From Hyphomicrobiales bacterium (GTDB lineage Bacteria; Pseudomonadota; Alphaproteobacteria; Rhizobiales; Beijerinckiaceae): 64,000 nt of DNA. The stretch covers positions 1 through 64,000 of the forward strand of contig JAFBAS010000090.1 in assembly GCA_019247605.1 (NCBI GenBank), read 5' to 3'. Under the pieces are notes generated by a model. The model did not search any database and was not told the origin of the DNA. It was given only the letters and a program-made list of their open reading frames with translations. The position numbers were made by a program, and so were the translations under genes. Positions 17,967 through 25,947 of this stretch are shown here, in pieces (the first letter of the stretch is position 1; each line of letters starts with the position of its first letter).

Positions 17967-19169
17967 TCAGTCGCTCGCGCGAACCGAAGCGAGCGACGTC
18001 GAAGCACTGGGCTTGGCAAGCGCAATTCCCTGCGTCAGCGAACTTCCTTTTATCCAAAGCGCCAACCGCGCACCCATCGCAATTCCTGGTCTCTCCACGC
18101 CGCGATGCAGCAATTCGGCCGCGACAACGGTGAGAGGAATTACCATGCACGCGAGGCCGAAAAATGTGGCTGCCCTGCTCGCCAGCGGGAATATGTCGAG
18201 CCAGACCCAGTGGCACACAGCTATGAGCGGTAGATGAGCAAGGTACACCGCATAGGATCGTGAGCCGAAGTAAGTCGCCGTGGAACTCTCCAAACAGCGA
18301 GCGTAGGTTCGCGCGAATGAGGCCGCCTCAATCTTTGATCGATCAAGGATGAGGCCGGTGAACACCAGTGCCCAAATCAACAGTGGGACGCTCCCCCAGC
18401 CGCACAGGGGAAGGAGGATGAGGCATATGGCCAAAACCGCGCCGGGTTTTCGAAGCATTCCCGTAACGGAGGGATAGACAAGCCGGCTGGCTATTCCCAG
18501 CCCGAAAAATCCCGCTGCTCCCGGCAAAAAGCTTCCGGTTCGGAAATCACCGAGCGCACCCAGTTGGTAGGCGATCTCAATGATCGCGACGGCAAGCCCA
18601 ACCCAGACCAACGTAATCTGCCGCCGTGCGAGCATGAGAACGAGGGGTGCTACCAAATAGAATTGCCATTCGAGCGACAGACTCCAAGCGGGCGAATTGA
18701 ATGCAAACTGCGAGAATGGAAGGACGGCGTTGCTGATGGCACCGTGGAGCATCGTGAGATGCGCAAGAGCGTGCGCCAACAAGAATTCATGATTGGAATG
18801 CGAAAGGTCCGCGAAAAGCTTCTCGACATGGTAGGTGCTTGGAGCGCTCGCCCAAGCCACGCGAGCGAGTGCGGCGGCATGAATGTCGTTCGTAAAAAAC
18901 CCGATGATGCACGTGACGGCGAACAGCGGGAAAATCCGCATGAAACGCCGGATGAGATAAGCACCATAAGGTTCCGGTCGCTCGACGATCAAATGCGTGA
19001 TCACGAATCCGCTGATGATGATGAACACGAGCACAGCGAGAAGACCCACCTGGACGAGAACAGGACCGAGGCCTCTCGCGTACACATCGGAAGTTTGGAC
19101 GAGATGACAAACAACGACGGCCCAGGCGAGCCAGCCACGAAGTCCTTCGATCGCAGCAAATTTCTTCAT
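17967..19169 (-). CDS. membrane O-acyltransferase, acyltransferase-3 family
   Basis: It is a 400-residue integral membrane protein with about ten hydrophobic segments, belonging to the acyltransferase-3 (OafA/YrhL-like) family that transfers acyl groups to sugars of surface polysaccharides. The N-terminal signature IEGLRGWLAWAVVVCHLVQ contains the conserved catalytic-type His, and IIISGFVITHLIVERPEPYGAYLIRRFMRIFP contains the conserved Arg-rich loop. There is no SGNH domain. The gene borders an accessory island; a second, SGNH-containing acyltransferase is on the other side at 26196. The acceptor is unknown. Confidence 0.9.
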   Translation of the reverse strand: MKKFAAIEGLRGWLAWAVVVCHLVQTSDVYARGLGPVLVQVGLLAVLVFIIISGFVITHLIVERPEPYGAYLIRRFMRIFPLFAVTCIIGFFTNDIHAAALARVAWASAPSTYHVEKLFADLSHSNHEFLLAHALAHLTMLHGAISNAVLPFSQFAFNSPAWSLSLEWQFYLVAPLVLMLARRQITLVWVGLAVAIIEIAYQLGALGDFRTGSFLPGAAGFFGLGIASRLVYPSVTGMLRKPGAVLAICLILLPLCGWGSVPLLIWALVFTGLILDRSKIEAASFARTYARCLESSTATYFGSRSYAVYLAHLPLIAVCHWVWLDIFPLASRAATFFGLACMVIPLTVVAAELLHRGVERPGIAMGARLALWIKGSSLTQGIALAKPSASTSLASVRASD

Positions 19170-19490
19170 GGCCGACCCTCAAAGTCGGTCGAGATCGTTA
19201 AAGATCAGGGACGTTTCTAGCCGAGTATTTGTAAGCGGGATCGAGCTCGCGGAGGTGACAAATTTGCATCAATCTCGAACAGCCAACAAATCAATTGTTT
19301 CGGAGTACTGCATTGGTAGTACCCGACACCGACCCGCTGACGAGCCATAGAACTTTCCGCCGGGAAACCACGTCCCGTCGTCATTGTTCAGAACGACAGC
19401 TTCGACGCAATCGATCCATCACAATCTGCGCCTTCCCCACCACGAGACCGAAGCGCGCTTTGTTCCGCTGGCCAGCCGGCCGATCTCTCT

Positions 19491-19751
19491 TTCACACGCG
19501 TTCGCCTCAAGCCCAAGAAGGGGCAGGTCCCTCGTGACTGGTGGGCTGATGTCGAGGACACCCGAGAGACGGGCGACTACGGTAAGGACAACGATCGAGG
19601 CGCCGATCTCGCCCGTGAATGCCTTGCCGCGATGCGCGCGCAGAATGACCCGAACCTATTTCACCACGCAGTGCGCGACATGGTCGCTAAGGGCCGCTTC
19701 GGGGGCTTCGAGCTCGGCTTTTGCTTCGCCTTCGCCTGTTGGGTGATGTAG
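19491..19751 (+). pseudogene. 5'-truncated remnant of a conserved hypothetical gene
   Basis: Translation of this frame gives a protein-like sequence of 86 residues beginning FTRVRLKPKKGQVPRDWWADVEDTRETG and ending with an amphipathic MVAKGRFGGFELGFCFAFACW segment. It has no ATG, GTG or TTG near its beginning, and the upstream in-frame sequence looks random, so the gene seems to have lost its start. A strong terminator follows 47 bp after the stop, as expected for a former real gene. I do not know the family. It could also be a functional gene with a frameshifted start. Confidence 0.4.
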
Positions 19752-19797
19752 GCATGCTAGGGGGGACGCCGCCCGGTTGGTCCGAATTCCTAGCTCT

Positions 19798-19828
19798 GCC
19801 CCGGCGCCCGGGTTGCCGGGGCTTTTTT
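19798..19828 (+). terminator. rho-independent terminator
   Basis: A perfect 8-bp stem GCCCCGGC / GCCGGGGC with a nine-base loop is followed directly by TTTTTT. This is the clearest intrinsic terminator in the window. It would end transcription of the remnant gene just upstream on the plus strand. Confidence 0.85.
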
Positions 19829-19862
19829 CATGTACTCGCGCGCCGAAAGGCTCGGCTCAGAT

Positions 19863-20063
19863 CTACCTGGGATAGCAATCAGCCTTTATTTGGATCGCGA
19901 AGGTATTTCCCGCCCCACCTGAATCGTACTTCGCCTGAGCTTGGGCGATCTTGGCAGACGCCGCATCACAGCTTGCCTTGCTTGCAAATTGGGCCGTTGA
20001 TGTCGATGTCGCTGCCCCATTGGTGGCCGTCATAAACACAATGATAACCAGTACATACATCAC
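19863..20063 (-). CDS. small exported hypothetical protein
   Basis: A 66-residue protein with a short hydrophobic signal (YVLVIIVFMTATNGAA) and a mature part with two cysteines (KASCDAASAKIAQAQAKY and ADCYPR) that could form a disulfide. The start is supported by AAGGAGG seven bases upstream of the ATG. I know small exported proteins of this pattern as conserved hypotheticals in Hyphomicrobiales, but no function. It is a single gene in the accessory region. Confidence 0.65.
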   Translation of the reverse strand: MMYVLVIIVFMTATNGAATSTSTAQFASKASCDAASAKIAQAQAKYDSGGAGNTFAIQIKADCYPR

Positions 20064-20303
20064 ACGCCCTCCTTATAATTGAAGTCGCTCCCGAGGGTGA
20101 TCCGAACACGGACTCTTAGAAATGTCTGTCACCTGGGGAACAGGCGCATATTAGGCTTCGCATCGAGCGCCCATCCTGTGTCAGTCTCAACGCCTCTGCT
20201 CACGCCCCAGCGATTATCCAAGCGTCTTCACAGGGCAGTTGATAGGTGGTTTATCTATTGGCTGCTATGGAAGCAGACGGGACGTGACATAGGAGGCGGG
20301 GAC

Positions 20304-20600
20304 GTGACTAAAATTGTTCGCAACGAGATCAGAAAGCGTGGCTTTTTCGGCCATATCTTCAAATGGCTCTTCATCGCTTTCAACGTGCTTATGGTGGTGT
20401 GGTTGATAGGCTACTTTAAGCTCGTGGGTGATCTGTTCTCATCTCAGTCGACAGGGGCGGCTCGGACCGGAGCCACGCTAGGCGGAATGATCGGGACCAC
20501 CGTGATCCTTTGGTTTTGGGTGCTCGGCGATTTCATTCTCGGCATTCTCGCCTTCTTTACGCGGGGGCGGCTCACCATCATCGAAGAGCGGATCGAATAG
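20304..20600 (+). CDS. small two-helix membrane protein, conserved hypothetical
   Basis: This is a 98-residue protein with an Arg/Lys-rich N-terminus (KIVRNEIRKRGFFG) and two strong membrane segments (FKWLFIAFNVLMVVWLIGYF and GTTVILWFWVLGDFILGILAFF), ending in a charged tail TRGRLTIIEERIE. The GTG start is chosen because AGGAGG lies seven bases before it; the frame is open for 75 more codons upstream but without protein character. It resembles a family of small hypothetical inner-membrane proteins often found on mobile or accessory DNA. Function unknown. Confidence 0.7.
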   Translation: MTKIVRNEIRKRGFFGHIFKWLFIAFNVLMVVWLIGYFKLVGDLFSSQSTGAARTGATLGGMIGTTVILWFWVLGDFILGILAFFTRGRLTIIEERIE

Positions 20601-20675
20601 GGAGGCAAGCGGCTTGACGCGCTAGCGCATCCCAGGCCAGCCTACACGCCTACTGAATGAGCTGAGGGGCTAATC

Positions 20676-20780
20676 ATGATCAGAATTTCTTCGCGGCGGG
20701 GTTCTTTGCTCGCGACAAACATTCCTCGTTGCAAAACTGACTTAGCCGAGATGATCGCTCGCGCCACTCGATGCGCTTGA
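20676..20780 (+). CDS. possible 34-residue leader ORF
   Basis: A short frame starting with ATG and preceded by GAGGGG at the right distance (six bases), ending 13 bp before the nucleotidyltransferase-like gene. The peptide is basic (starts MIRISSRRGSLLATN). The next gene has no good ribosome site of its own, so this frame could couple translation to it, or be a small partner of the module. It may also be chance. Confidence 0.3.
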   Translation: MIRISSRRGSLLATNIPRCKTDLAEMIARATRCA

Positions 20781-20793
20781 TATAAGACCCGCA

Positions 20794-21387
20794 ATGCCAA
20801 TTCCCCCGTTCACGGCAGACGGAATTTTGCCGCCCTATGTTGGCTCAATGGGGCCGGGTGACGCACTGGAGGACATGTCTCCCTATATCGTGACTGCGAT
20901 CGAAATCGTCACTACATTAGGGACTAGCGATCAGCGGAAGGCGATCTTGCGAGGCTGGCTGAGCCACCGGGCCGCTTTAAGGAAAATCGGATTCGATAGA
21001 GGCTTCCAGTGGCTCGACGGCAGCTTTGTCGAAATCAAAGAACCAAAAGACCTCGATGTGGTTACCTTTCTTTATCGTCCAACCGTCATCGTCGAGAACC
21101 CGTCTGATTGGTACGCATTCCTGATGACAAATATCGGGCTGCTAGGTCGCGATCAGGTTAAGTCGAAATACAAGCTGGACTTCTTCGGAATTGACCTAAA
21201 TAGTTCCGCTGAGGTGTTGGTATCTTCGACAAGATATTTCCTTGGCCTTTTCTCTCATCGTCGTGGCGACGACATTTGGAAGGGTATGCTACAGGTACGT
21301 CTCGAAGACGTGGCTGACGATTATGCCGCACTTTCAGCTCTTGGCCCAGATCCGGACGCCAAGGCCGTAGGAGGGGAGACCCAATGA
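20794..21387 (+). CDS. predicted nucleotidyltransferase-fold protein (DUF6932-like)
   Basis: The product is a 197-residue soluble protein. Residues 70-92 read GFQWLDGSFVEIKEPKDLDVVTF in essence, a Gly-Ser followed eight residues later by Asp-Leu-Asp. This is the pattern of the pol-beta nucleotidyltransferase superfamily (hG[GS]-x9-13-Dh[DE]h), so metal-dependent NMP transfer is plausible. The opening MPIPPFTADGILPPYVG matches what I remember of family DUF6932. Its stop overlaps the start of the next gene by four bases (ATGA), so the two are a co-translated module. Nucleotidyltransferase folds in such pairs often belong to toxin-antitoxin or phage-defence systems; this is inference. Confidence 0.7.
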   Translation: MPIPPFTADGILPPYVGSMGPGDALEDMSPYIVTAIEIVTTLGTSDQRKAILRGWLSHRAALRKIGFDRGFQWLDGSFVEIKEPKDLDVVTFLYRPTVIVENPSDWYAFLMTNIGLLGRDQVKSKYKLDFFGIDLNSSAEVLVSSTRYFLGLFSHRRGDDIWKGMLQVRLEDVADDYAALSALGPDPDAKAVGGETQ

Positions 21388-22310
21388 ACGGCTTGCGCAA
21401 ACTTGAGCGCGATTTCGCTCACGCGGATAAGACCGCAGTCACCGGGCTACTCGCTCAGCTACGCCCCGAAGATGCTTTGACTCGTCTCGGGCTTGAGTCT
21501 CGGCTCAGAGAGTTGGATCGGGATATTGCCCGCATGTCCACACCTCAAAATGAGCCTACCGCTTCAGCCGCGCTATTTTTTGGAGGCAAGCCTGTAATCG
21601 GTACACGCGGCGTGGAGAGCGAGTTCGCGAGCGAAGCTATTGGCAAGTTTCAGGATATGGTTGCCAAAGTTCTTGCGCACGAGACCAGCGGGCTCGGGCA
21701 GCGCGGCACTGTTGCGAACAAAGGTGAGTCAACGCTTCATATCACTCGTATTGTGCGCGGCTCGTTCGGCTTCCTCTTGGAAGAAATTCAGCCGCAGGAG
21801 GAGATTGTAGATACCAAGTTGAAGGCGGCCGTTCAGGAAGCGACACGACTCCTAGACGCGTTTCGAGAGCCTAATGAGGAGCAATTTCGGTCCGCCGTCG
21901 AGACGATTGACGAAAGGCTGCTTGGAACAGCCCGAGATTTTTTTGAACTCATGCGCTCCAGTGGCGCTACGCTTCGCCTAGTCGCCGGAGATACTGACCT
22001 AAGCTTTGGGGCTGAGGCAGTTAGTCGCGCTGTTGAGCGAGCTGCAACGACAAAGGTTGAGGAACGAGAGGAGGTTGTATTCGGACAACTGGCTGGCGTT
22101 CTACCTGACGCACATCAATTCGAATTTAGAACTAGCACCGAACGGGGTGTTATCCGTGGCAGGGTCGATCGGGCCATCACCTCGGATCGACTTACTGAGT
22201 TCAACCGCCAATTAGTCAATGTAGATGCTACAGCGCGCATGCGCGTGAAGCGAGTCTTTCACAAAGACGCTGTTGTGCGAGAGAATTTCGTGCTTCTCTC
22301 TCTAGGTTGA
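21384..22310 (+). CDS. unknown 308-residue partner of the nucleotidyltransferase-like gene
   Basis: I do not recognise this protein. The N-terminal 55 residues are predicted helical and charged (RKLERDFAHADKTAVTGLLAQL, then LESRLRELDRDIARM, possibly coiled coil). A middle alpha/beta part follows with the strand-rich segment ESTLHITRIVRGSFGFLLEEI. A helical part (QEATRLLDAFREPNEEQFRSAVETIDERLLGTARDFFELMRSSG) comes next, and the C-terminal 70 residues look beta-rich. There are no membrane segments or signal peptide. The ATGA overlap with the upstream nucleotidyltransferase-like gene argues for a joint function in a complex. It lies in the accessory island and may have come by transfer. Confidence 0.7.
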   Translation: MNGLRKLERDFAHADKTAVTGLLAQLRPEDALTRLGLESRLRELDRDIARMSTPQNEPTASAALFFGGKPVIGTRGVESEFASEAIGKFQDMVAKVLAHETSGLGQRGTVANKGESTLHITRIVRGSFGFLLEEIQPQEEIVDTKLKAAVQEATRLLDAFREPNEEQFRSAVETIDERLLGTARDFFELMRSSGATLRLVAGDTDLSFGAEAVSRAVERAATTKVEEREEVVFGQLAGVLPDAHQFEFRTSTERGVIRGRVDRAITSDRLTEFNRQLVNVDATARMRVKRVFHKDAVVRENFVLLSLG

Positions 22311-22562
22311 AGCTCGTTTCACCACGGCTAACAACTGGCTGACGATTCATGGCGTGCCCGACTCGTGAAAAGCCATGCTTTCGAGGTGGATAGCTTCTTC
22401 ATGCCGCCCCTGATCGATGTTAGCCGTTGCCCTTGGGATTGACGATGACGCGTTCTCTTCCAAACCGCGATGATATTGAACAGCGCGTTCAACGCATTCC
22501 ATATATCATCGTGCTCGACCGCAAGCGGACACGGTGAGCGTATTAGAGGCTTTGGAGGGCAC

Positions 22563-22808
22563 ATGAACGCGGTGTTCAATTACGCGGCTGCCACTTGTGG
22601 TTTTGCCGCCTCATGGTTCTGGTACAGTTCCGCGAAGACATTCGTGCCAGATCCTCCCGTAGGGGCATTTGCGGAACAGGCAATGCCTGCACTAGCCTCG
22701 TATCGTGAAGCTGTTCGGATCGCTGCGCGCGAAAATCGTTGGGCGGCGCTGCTTAGCGGCGCGTCGGCGCTCCTCGCTGGTCTCGGTCTTATTTGGCCGG
22801 GTTCATAG
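22563..22808 (+). CDS. small membrane protein, hypothetical
   Basis: An 81-residue protein with an N-terminal hydrophobic segment (VFNYAAATCGFAASWFWYSSA), a helical middle and a C-terminal membrane helix (WAALLSGASALLAGLGLIWPG). The start is supported by GGAGG five bases upstream; the frame extends a further 31 codons without a good start. Probably an inner-membrane protein with both segments spanning. The 252 bp before it contain nothing I can name except a 30-codon frame at 22445-22537. No function is known. Confidence 0.7.
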   Translation: MNAVFNYAAATCGFAASWFWYSSAKTFVPDPPVGAFAEQAMPALASYREAVRIAARENRWAALLSGASALLAGLGLIWPGS

Positions 22809-22829
22809 CAGCCCTGACCCTCGTGTCTT

Positions 22830-22982
22830 CTATCGTGAACGCTTAGCCACTCTGCCCGTGCCGTGGCATTTTGGGCATCGCTCAGGATTGGAAGCTGACC
22901 ACCGCGTGCGATTGGCTTTAGCTCCTTTGCACTCTGGGCAAACCTCATCGATCCAATCAGATTTGTGTTCCTTGGGGTCCAT
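22830..22982 (-). CDS. 50-residue zinc-ribbon (CxxCxG) protein
   Basis: This is a very short gene with two CxxC(x)G-like motifs, VCPECKGAKANRT and RCPKCHGTGRV, spaced 18 residues apart, the pattern of a single DnaJ-type cysteine-rich zinc-binding unit. The start codon is preceded by GAGGAG at six bases and the frame ends exactly at a stop, giving 50 residues. Both the motif and the ribosome site make it credible although it is tiny. Such mini zinc ribbons are often carried on phage and island DNA; its role here is unknown. It lies 21 bp from the convergent membrane-protein gene. Confidence 0.7.
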   Translation of the reverse strand: MDPKEHKSDWIDEVCPECKGAKANRTRWSASNPERCPKCHGTGRVAKRSR

Positions 22983-23169
22983 TTCGTTCTCCTCTTAGGA
23001 AGTCCCCATTTGTGCATATCACAAAACGTCGCGGCCCTCAGGCGATCCCCGTCCGCCTTCAATCGCCGCAATACGGTCCAAGCCACTCGCCTTTGTAAGA
23101 CCAATTGTAAGACTTGCATGAAATCAGATATAGAAAACGACGTATGATCAAACAGTTGATGTGATTTGG

Positions 23170-23259
23170 TGGCGGAAGGGGTGGGATTCGAACCCACGAG
23201 AGGCGTGAACCCCTGGCGGTTTTCAAGACCGCTGCCTTCAACCGCTCGGCCACCCTTCC
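23170..23259 (-). tRNA. tRNA-Ser(UGA)
   Basis: The reverse strand folds as a class II tRNA: acceptor stem GGAAGGG/CCCTTCC, anticodon stem GCGGT/ACCGC with loop CTTGAAA (anticodon TGA), a long variable arm typical of tRNA-Ser, T-arm GTGGG-TTCGAAT-CCCAC, discriminator G, and an encoded CCA end. The 5' half of this gene is repeated 2.7 kb to the right (25948-25984). Confidence 0.95.
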
Positions 23260-23293
23260 AAACAACTGCCCATAAAGTACTATTCCTGTCCCC

Positions 23294-23470
23294 TCACCGT
23301 CTCAAAATGGTGATTTGCTTTGCTACCCAATGGGCTCGCTTCTGTAGGGCAGCCCGCAGCGCCTCGTCAACGCGCGCGACTGCATTCGCCTGCATGCTGC
23401 GCCCTTCAGCCGCCAAAAGCACAGTTCGCGCACGTTTCAAATCACGCTGGCTATTCCCGGCGAGCGACAA
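23294..23470 (-). CDS. possible 58-residue helical protein with TTG start
   Basis: A short frame on the minus strand starts with TTG four bases behind a perfect GGAGG. It encodes a charged, Ala/Arg-rich peptide with amphipathic helices (QRDLKRARTVLLAAEG and NAVARVDEALRAALQKRAHWVAKQ). The heptad-like spacing and the ribosome site favour a real gene, but the rare start and short length make it uncertain. No family is known to me. Confidence 0.4.
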   Translation of the reverse strand: MSLAGNSQRDLKRARTVLLAAEGRSMQANAVARVDEALRAALQKRAHWVAKQITILRR

Positions 23471-23808
23471 TGCACCTCCAGCACATGCCGATCCATGGAC
23501 GAAAGTCGAACTTCTCTTGCTTGGGGTATCTCGCCGTGAAGCAAACGCGCACCGGCCACGTTACCCAGGGCGCCGCGGACGCCAGAGCCATGGTTCACTT
23601 CGCAATCGGCACGGCTTTACAACACTCGACGGATTCGCCCAGCGTTCAGCGCAATCGCAGACGGGTCTTAACTGAATTGCCTTCGGGGGTTGGCAAGAGC
23701 AGGCGACGCAAGTGAGTCCAAGTCAGTGCCATGCAATTGGGCGCTGCTCGACAACTGTTGGCGCGGCGAGCTTCCTAATTGACCCGCTTCGTGCGCCGCC
23801 GCTGGTCT
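23471..23808. other. 338-bp region without recognised gene
   Basis: Frames are open on the plus strand (for example 23320-23715) but the translations are low-complexity and lack a good start. Nothing convincing is present. The end of a minus-strand gene begins at 23809. Confidence 0.4.
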
Positions 23809-24048
23809 TTAGGTCCGGTCGGCGTATGGAGGAACGTCTACTAGCGTTCCTATCAAGCGCAGCAACGCTTGCTGCTCTGGTCCTTTCGCCTGGTTGCTCA
23901 GAAATGTCACCAGATCAATATGGGCGAGTCGACCGCCGGACGGGCTGTTGGGCTGATGGATAATGAAGGCCCGACCATCAGTTGGTTCGCGCGCTAGGAA
24001 CCACGAATCTCCGCTCGGGCTCCGATACAGCTCTCGTCTGTCTGACAT
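23809..24048 (-). CDS. conserved hypothetical protein (79 residues)
   Basis: The protein starts MSDRRELYRSPSGDSWFLAREP and continues with RAFIIHQPNSPSGGRLAHIDLVTFL and QALLRLIGTLV. This pattern recurs, in my memory, in small conserved hypothetical proteins of Hyphomicrobiales. The start is at the internal Met with a purine-rich GGGGGA upstream; the longer frame to 24189 is unlikely to be coding. It is soluble with a predicted beta-rich first half and a C-terminal helix. Function unknown. It lies inside the segment bounded by the tRNA-Ser gene and its partial copy. Confidence 0.65.
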   Translation of the reverse strand: MSDRRELYRSPSGDSWFLAREPTDGRAFIIHQPNSPSGGRLAHIDLVTFLSNQAKGPEQQALLRLIGTLVDVPPYADRT

Positions 24049-24586
24049 TTGTCGCGTCCCCCTTTCCCAATAGGCATATAGGTCGGGATGGGGAGGGTGA
24101 GCCACATTGGTGCGCAAAGCAAATGAGCGGCCTTCCAACAATTCGGGGCGGGCCTGCAACTCATCGGAGTGGCAGGTAGCAGGAGCCACTACCGCCCGGA
24201 GTGCCGAAGCAGCCGATCGAGCGTTCAGAGCGTTGCGTTTTGGTCCCGACGGTCAAACCGAAAACTCTTTTTTTTAGGCCCCCTCTTCGACACATGCTTC
24301 TCGACCAAGGTGGCGGCCTGCGACACGTCGAGCAAACCTTGTGGGGGATGGAGCGCTGATCTTCGCCCATGCCTGCCGCCTCGGCCTGGAGGCAACGAGC
24401 ACCCGTCCATCGCGGAATCAAGTTGCCATCGAGGTGAGGAACTTCCGCAAGCGGTAACACTCGGGAGCGAGGCGAAGCGCGCGTCCACGGCCCCAAATCG
24501 ACCTGTATCGACGCGCCCGCAACGTGCTCCTTCGGAAGCGAATTTATGCTGGCGCATGTTTCGCGCCCGCCTCATAATGTAGGAGT
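24049..24586. other. 538-bp region without recognised gene
   Basis: Frames on both strands are open over 100-140 codons (24169-24582 plus, 24225-24605 minus), which is common by chance in high-GC DNA. They read as arginine/serine-rich without domain character, so I list none. The promoter of the 64-residue gene at 24587 must lie at its right end. Confidence 0.4.
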
Positions 24587-24781
24587 ATGCCCCAAAACTC
24601 ACCATTCATTGTCAAGGTCGAGCGCGACGCTCATCATCAGGGTCGTTTTCGCTGGCGCGTTTTTCAAGACGGAAACATGCGAGACGCCTCCGTCCACTCA
24701 TTTGCAACGAAGCGCCAAGCGCAAGTGGATGCGGATAAGTTCGTGCAAAAACTAAACGCGACATGGCGGATTCTCAAATGA
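24587..24781 (+). CDS. small hypothetical protein (FRWRVFQDG type)
   Basis: This 64-residue protein has two beta strands (FIVKVERDAHHQGRFRWRVFQDG) and a C-terminal helix (ATKRQAQVDADKFVQKLNATW). The central motif F-R-W-x-V-x-x-D-G followed by S-F-A-T-K-R-x-A is a pattern I associate with small conserved hypotheticals in this order. A GGAG motif is directly next to the ATG, closer than ideal. Function unknown. Confidence 0.6.
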   Translation: MPQNSPFIVKVERDAHHQGRFRWRVFQDGNMRDASVHSFATKRQAQVDADKFVQKLNATWRILK

Positions 24782-25360
24782 CACAGTCCGCGCGATTTGC
24801 CGGTAACCAACTTGAAAGCGCGGCTTGAGAGGAGGATATACTGGCAACGGTAGATCGCCGCATCCGCTCCGAAGATTCATCCGCTCCTACATTTGGACGC
24901 ATGCTTATTCACCGCTCACAGGTCCGGGCTGGATTCATCAGGTCAAGTGGGCAAGTGTGACCGTTTGCTGATCGGAGGGCGCGAAGGCGAACGCGTCATC
25001 TTGCGCGTGCGCGACCTTTGCAATGGGCAGAGCGGTATCGGCGCATCGTGGCCTTGGCCGAGGCGTTACGCGGTCCATCGTGCTCGACGTGCGCTCATCG
25101 TGGGGCCGCTCTCGGACATCGCAAGGTGAAAAATCCGACCTGTCCCTCGCTCGCCAGAGTTCGGGAGGTCGGTCACCACGGGCCAGCCCGTGAGCACAAG
25201 AACGCTCATCGGGGTAGCTCACCGGCACGCTTGACGGCTAGTAATCTAGCTCGGGCCGACTATATGCCAGAGATCATCGACAGAGGGCCTAACCTTTGGC
25301 GTCGATGAATGTGAGACGCTTCAGTGCTCCCGCCAAGCAAGACGACGATGGAGCATCTCG
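24782..25360. other. 579-bp region without recognised gene
   Basis: A plus-strand frame at 25018-25308 begins with a protein-like stretch (QWAERYRRIVALAEALRGPSCSTCAHRG) and then turns non-descript; it may be a decayed gene but is not supported enough to list. No tRNA, repeat or strong hairpin is seen. Confidence 0.35.
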
Positions 25361-25813
25361 ATGTCAGATAACGAGCGGTCTTCTCCAGAGGCGCCCTTGC
25401 CGAGGGGCCTCTCCCCTAAGGAACTTGCTGCCTGGGTCAAGGAAGTCGAGAGCGCTGCTCCAGCCATCACTCCGCGCAACGACAACTCCCCAGCGGAAGC
25501 TGGCAACGTTCTGCAACTCGGGGATGATGCCGATGAGTTGTGGTATGTGAGGTTCGAGAGGCGAAAGGGGCAAATTCCAATCGACTTGCGCTTGAGGATC
25601 GCCGCGTTCCTCTGCGAAATGTTGCCGGAGCCTTATTGCGACGATTGCATCTCAGAAGAGATCGCCAGCGATCTCGCCGAGGTTCGCAAAGAGACCCAAA
25701 ACATGAGAATGCAGCCTGACTTTCTGATCGGGGGCACTCTCTGCACGCGCTGCGGCGATACCCAACCTGTCACCACAAGAGCGAATGCCGCCTTTGTTCG
25801 CGAGCCAGAGTAA
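25361..25813 (+). CDS. hypothetical protein with C-terminal zinc-ribbon-like domain
   Basis: A 150-residue protein whose N-terminal 60 residues look disordered (Pro, Glu and Ser rich) and whose C-terminal part has a helix LRLRIAAFLCEMLPEPYCDDCI and a final GTLCTRCGDTQPVT. The two CxxC pairs, about 50 residues apart, suggest one bound zinc. I have seen a similar small domain in hypothetical proteins of this group, with a lone helix-turn between the CxxC pairs. No enzymatic motif is present. It is the last gene before the tRNA-fragment repeat. Confidence 0.6.
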   Translation: MSDNERSSPEAPLPRGLSPKELAAWVKEVESAAPAITPRNDNSPAEAGNVLQLGDDADELWYVRFERRKGQIPIDLRLRIAAFLCEMLPEPYCDDCISEEIASDLAEVRKETQNMRMQPDFLIGGTLCTRCGDTQPVTTRANAAFVREPE

Positions 25814-25947
25814 CGCGCGCCTGTCGAATTCCAGCTGATGTCCTGCACCGTATTTAGCAAGGCGCATGGGCCGGCGCGGAGATTTGATCTCTGATTTCCG
25901 AGACTGCTCGGGGCAGCGAAATATCGGTCGGGAAGCCGGTAACCGAA

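Noticed and set aside
22230-22310. HEPN-like R-x5-H motif (RVKRVFH) in the partner of the nucleotidyltransferase-like gene
   Set aside because: It lies in a beta-rich C-terminal segment, not in a helical HEPN domain, and a single short motif is not enough evidence for an RNase.
25018-25308. Plus-strand frame starting with QWAERYRRIVALAEALRG
   Set aside because: The first third looks like protein but the rest does not, and no start signal is present; may be a decayed gene but not supportable.
23260-25947. Complete integrative element with its own integrase
   Set aside because: No frame in the segment encodes a tyrosine or serine recombinase or a transposase, so only the attachment-site-like repeat can be claimed.
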